The translations under genes and the position numbers were made by a program. Below the pieces are notes generated by a model, which was given only the letters and a program-made list of their open reading frames with translations, searched no databases and was not told the DNA's origin. From Parasponia andersonii (lineage: Eukaryota > Streptophyta > Magnoliopsida > Rosales > Cannabaceae), in assembly GCA_002914805.1 (NCBI GenBank), contig JXTB01000143.1, positions 435,810-499,809 of the forward strand: a DNA stretch of 64,000 nt. The letters run 5' to 3'. The number at the start of each line of letters is the position of its first letter. Position 1 is the stretch's first letter. This document shows, piece by piece, positions 59,948 to 64,000 of this stretch.

Positions 59948-61841
59948 TCAGGCAGTTACATCGTCCTTCATGCATGCCCTGTATCTGACCTCTGTAGTGT
60001 TCATTCCGCCCGCATATATGACGTCGCAACAATCTCTTGCTCCAGCCTATACGAGAGGAGGGAGGGGGGGAGAGAAAAAAAAACAATAACAATTACAATA
60101 ACACAATAACAATAACCGTTTAACTTTTGAGTCTCAAATCTCAATATTCGTTGGCAAAACGCAACACACTACGGTCACTTACAGAGGTGGGTTCGTCGTC
60201 TATATTAGTGTATGATATCAAGTACCGTGAACATTTTTCAAAAGCAAAAATAAGGAAAAAAACTGACCTCCAACGGCAGTTTGGCAGGTGAAAAGATCCG
60301 AATTCTGTCGATGTGATCGGCAGAATGGTTGCCACTTGGAGAACAAGCCGGTAAACCCCTAGAAGATGCTCTTACATAAGTTGTGACGACTCGTTTTCCT
60401 TCATCAGCAGCAGCCTCTTGCATGGAGTCAAAGAAGAAGACATGAGGGGCTTCGCAGGGATTGTTGGTGGGCCACCGTGTGTTGAACATGTAGAATGGGG
60501 GCCTAGCAGATCTCTGCCACGCCCGGAACGTCTCGAGGGGTCTGCGCAGAATGCTGCGAGGGAGTATGGCTTCGTAGATATGAGCAGAGTAGCCCCACGA
60601 GACAGAGAAGGACCAGTTGGTGGGGCGGTGGTGGCATATGGTCTGTTGGAGAACACGAGAGTGGTCCGCTTTCGCCGCCTTCATGAGGTGGTTGATGGAG
60701 TCGGCTCTGGTCATTTTGGGGAAGATCGGGTCTACAGTGTCGATGTGATGGAGGGATAGAAAAGGAGTCTGTGGGTGAGCTGATAATAGTCCTGATATGT
60801 CACCATGTAGATCAATCTGCGAAAACACTCATTTAGACCATCAAACTATATTACTACTATAGTACTCTTTAGACTTATAATTGATGTGAAAACATTTATA
60901 GATTTAGAGTAAAGTTTTTGCTAGTGTGTGACACACGTAATATTAACAAATTTGAGCGATATTAAAAACCCATTTTTGTTTGAGCTATATTACTACTTTT
61001 AATTTGAGTATAGTGCAAGAAAATAAAATTAATTTACCTGATGGAAGCCGTTATGCCGAGTGAGAGCAACTCCTAGATCAGCTAGACATGAGTACAACGT
61101 GAAATCACTGACCCACAAATTGGGATATCTCTCAAGACAATCGTCCAACTTGGACGCAACCAGTGCAGCCAGGGGATAACTCAACGCATAACCGGCCCCA
61201 CCAAATGCCATCTCGAACGAGAAGTCAAAGTTTGACTTCACACACTCGGAGCTCGTTCCAATGTAATAGTACTTAGTATGGTCATACTTCCTTAGGACCT
61301 CAACCAGGTTATCCACCACAAAAACGGTGTCGTCATCCGCCATGACATACCATCTCACGTCCTCATCACCCTGCTTAAACGTCTCCAAAATTGTCCGCAC
61401 AATCCGGACCTGAGTTGGGCTTAAGAATTTGGGGTAAAGTCTCTTTGTAGTGATGTTTTCGTTGACCCGGAAGGGAGGAGAAGAAGAAGACCAAGGTAGG
61501 AACTCGTTGGTGGGAGCTCTGTCTAGAAAGAGATATCCCCGAGTGATGTTTGGTCGCCACCAAGCTTGGGAGTAGAATCTTTTGTGCTTCCAAGTGTTCA
61601 TGGAGCCGACGATTCCGAAAACCAGGTGGCTAATATTGGTGGGGGTAGGACTAGTGCTAGAAGTGTTGGTTAAAAGAGTTGAAGACGGCCATTTTCGTTT
61701 AAAGGTCTCCAAGAGATCGGATGGTTGGTAATGGTGGTGTGTGTCGAACAAAACTATGTAAAAGAAGAAGAGGAATAGGCCTGAAATGGCAAGAGATTTC
61801 CATAAAGCTCCGAGAGGTAAAGTGCCCATTTTTTGTAGCAT
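59948..61841 (-). CDS. GT31 / DUF604 Fringe-like glycosyltransferase, 483 residues, three exons
   Basis: Exons (minus) 61841-61038, 60816-60268 and 60046-59948; 804+549+99 bp, all phase 0. Seen: a short cytosolic tail and one membrane anchor (about residues 12-32, LAISGLFLFFFYIVLF), a Ser/Thr/Pro stem, then the catalytic region: HLVFGIVGSMNTWKHKRFY, AWWRPNITRGYLFLD, the metal-binding DDD at 169-171 in WYVMADDDTVF, and FGGAGYALS. The second half (GFHQIDLHGDISGLLSAHP, SVSWGYSAHIYEAILPRSIL) is DUF604. The last exon supplies CCDV and the GMNTTEVRYRAC motif. A type II Golgi protein transferring a sugar in beta-1,3 linkage is expected from the family; donor and acceptor are unknown. MGTLPLG at residue 5 is an alternative start. 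Confidence 0.92.
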
Positions 61842-63559
61842 TGTGGGAAAGGTTGAAGAAAAGGGAGAAAATAGATTGAAAAAGTTTACAAGAGAAAGTA
61901 CCCAATATACAACATTAATAGTAATTTCATAACAAGTTTGTACTTGGGAAAAAAAAATAAGCGGGGTTTTAAGAACATGATCCTTGTTTAAGTTTTGCTA
62001 ATACATGTGATGTGTTGCTTCCCCCCCAACCCCCTAATTTGTTACCTAATTTTTTTGATATAACCATTTCTCTTTGAACTCACGAATTTGTAGAAGCAGA
62101 TGCTTATGCATTTCGCGTGAGGCCTTATAATGACATGAATAAAGAACTTTTTAGGTAAGTAGGAATTACCATTCACGCGAGGTACGTAGGTAGGATCTGT
62201 TGGGGGAGAGAACTCCTTGCATATTGCATGCCTTAGTGACATATATAGCTTGCAAGATGTAACTGTAACGGTTATAGCTAGGGGTGAAAATGTGTTCAAA
62301 CAGCATCACCCTCTGAGAGCCTGCTCAAGAGTGAGGCAATTACTTGCTACGGTCCCTTGAGCCAGGCTTCTAGTAGTTAGTTTCCTTTTTAGCCTTATGC
62401 CTAGATACTTTAATTTGTATTTAATGCTATTGCATTTAAATATATATGAGCAATTCATTTGCCAATATGGTTAAAAAAAAATCACTAAATATACAGTAAC
62501 TTTATCTTAAAAAAAAAAAGACGTCCTATTTCCTTTTATAGTTTTTAATTAGTGATCTCATCAAGTTATAACCCTTTTTTTTTAGGGGCAAAAACTATAA
62601 AAACAAAAATAAATTCGATGACTCTTAATCAAGGTGTGCTAGCTTTGGTGGATATTCCTTAACTTGACTGTCATCGTTAACTACTATTCCTTAATTTCAC
62701 TACGTCGCAACTCTTATTCATACCTATCCGTTTATGAATCTTTATCATCTATCGCCAATATTCAAACTCTGTTCTTTCTGGAGTCTTCTCGGGAGATGAT
62801 TTTTTTCTTCATGATCTCGCTTGAATATTCATTCATTTTGCATATAGTCTGAATATCCACCGGACATTAATAGTTTGTTTGGTATTAGAGAGGAAAGAAA
62901 ATGAGAGGAAATGAAAAAAAAAAAAAACAACAAGAAAGTGAAAAAATGTATAGAATGGAATGAAAAATATATATAGAATGAAAAGACAATTATGTATATT
63001 GTAAGTTAGACTATTTTATCTCTATAATATTACTATTTCAAAGTTTGGTGTGTAAATGTACCTTTAGCGTATATCTTTTGTTAAATTTCCACCTTTGAAA
63101 CTCCATCATTCAACTTAAATATATTTTAGATAAAAGCCTATTAATATTTAAATATAGAAAGAAATGAGATGACGTAGCATTTTCAAGTCAAACTCTAAAC
63201 TACTATATCACAAAACACTACTTACTAATGCAGAACTCACAAATAAAAATTACAAAATCCACTTATTTGTTTTGCTCCGTAAGTTTTGGGAAGTTGACAA
63301 AAATCATTTAAGATCTAAAAAGTCAAGTACATGCTCATCTCGCAATACTTATCCCGCTTTCGTACAATAAACGATTATGGAACACTTTTAGTACTCATTC
63401 TAGAAGTAGAACTGATCATTGCAATAACATACTCCCAATGTTTGCGATCAATTTATACGCCTAGATCTATACCATCTTTTCATTCTTGTTTCTTTTTTAG
63501 CCTTTTAATATATTTGCTGCCTTTAGAACACTTCCCGTATAGGATTGTATTCATTCATA
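61842..63559. other. Intergenic DNA between tandem GT31 copies
   Basis: Upstream region of the first GT31 gene and 3' flank of the second. A-runs and AT-rich DNA; no further gene seen. Confidence 0.5.
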
Positions 63560-63658
63560 TCAGGCAGTGACTTCTTCATTCGTGCATGCCCGGTATCTAA
63601 CCTCCGTGGTGTTCATTCCGGCCGCATATACGACATCACAACATTCTCTTCTTCCAGC
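63560..63658 (-). CDS. Last exon of a second GT31/DUF604 gene (partial, runs off the window)
   Basis: 99 bp, the same length and frame as 60046-59948. It encodes CCDVVYAAGMNTTEVRYRAC and then a slightly different tail ending VTA plus stop. A proper acceptor (tgtatag) precedes it, and the 3' flank also resembles that of the first gene. The upstream exons would lie beyond 64000: the first gene's second intron is 221 bp, whereas here 342 bp pass without exon 2. So either the intron is longer or the copy is incomplete. Tandem duplication is the simplest origin. Confidence 0.8.
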   Translation of the reverse strand, partial: AGRRECCDVVYAAGMNTTEVRYRACTNEEVTA

Positions 63659-64000
63659 CTATACACAAAAAAACCCAACAACAGAACAATTCAATTAGGA
63701 AAACAAATATTACCACTATGTTAACACGGAATCATGTATTTCTATTACTCATTTATTTGATACGTTAAGAAAACAAAATATTCCATATCACCACTTTACT
63801 ATTTATTTCACTCTGAAAAAGCGTCCTAAAACTGGATGTTAATAATGTGTCCCCAATTTTGTTTGTCTTATTTATGTATCACTTATTAAAATCACACATC
63901 ATAAAAAGTATAGGAATAGGAGATTATAATAAACTACTCAATATTAAATAATATGATATGTGAATTTAATAAATTAAAATACGAAGAAGACATAGAAAAT

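Noticed and set aside
1..64000. CRISPR arrays, bacterial-type operons, rRNA genes
   Set aside because: No regularly spaced direct repeats with unique spacers and no rRNA-like blocks; the sequence is plant nuclear DNA.

Overview
The window is nuclear DNA from a flowering plant. It has AT-rich intergenic DNA, short GT-AG introns, plastid transit peptides and abundant LTR retrotransposons and MITEs. The gene families (NAC, DUF3411/RETICULATA-RELATED, plastid phospholipase A1-I, DUF604/GT31, phenylacetaldehyde-reductase type SDR) and the intergenic texture fit a woody or rosid eudicot, but I cannot fix the species. Three stretches of N (38893, 48702, 50963-51007) show it is a draft assembly.

Left part (1-18.9 kb): a degraded copy of a small gene (about 1637-1977); a five-exon coiled-coil protein gene (6340-8745, +); a two-coding-exon gene for a 79-residue membrane protein with an intron in its 5' leader (about 9980-11819, +); a three-exon NAC transcription factor (13853-12640, -); and a six-exon SDR reductase of the cinnamyl-alcohol-dehydrogenase/phenylacetaldehyde-reductase type (18279-14950, -). 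I joined all exons by hand, and reading frame is kept across every junction.

Middle part (18.5-51 kb): mostly mobile DNA. A 10.3 kb Ty1/Copia element with an extra ORF after RNase H (Sirevirus-like) occupies 22678-32971. It is followed by an intronless, strikingly GC-rich plastid lipase gene (34579-36192, +). A Ty3/gypsy-type element with LTRs, primer site and polypurine tract but no recognisable gag-pol (LARD-like) occupies 38369-46103. Beyond it lie a Ty3 pol scrap (47.4-47.9 kb), a 436-bp LTR palindrome with its own 5-bp target duplication (49428-49863), and a Mutator-type MITE with a perfect 9-bp target duplication (50231-50639). A second Mutator-type MITE sits just upstream of the SDR gene.

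Right part (51-64 kb): AT-rich DNA with two SINE candidates and tandem duplications, then an eight-exon plastid RETICULATA-RELATED (DUF3411) gene (56383-58971, +), a three-exon Golgi-type GT31/DUF604 glycosyltransferase (61841-59948, -), and at the edge the last exon of a second, tandem GT31 copy (63658-63560, -).

The genes do not form a pathway; the layout is ordinary for a plant chromosome arm. The most unusual structures are the inverted-LTR palindrome, a MITE family with at least seven copies that sits beside (TA)n tracts, the LARD, the ACGACA-motif cluster ahead of the 79-residue gene, and a recurrent TGTTGCAACA palindrome through the Copia element.
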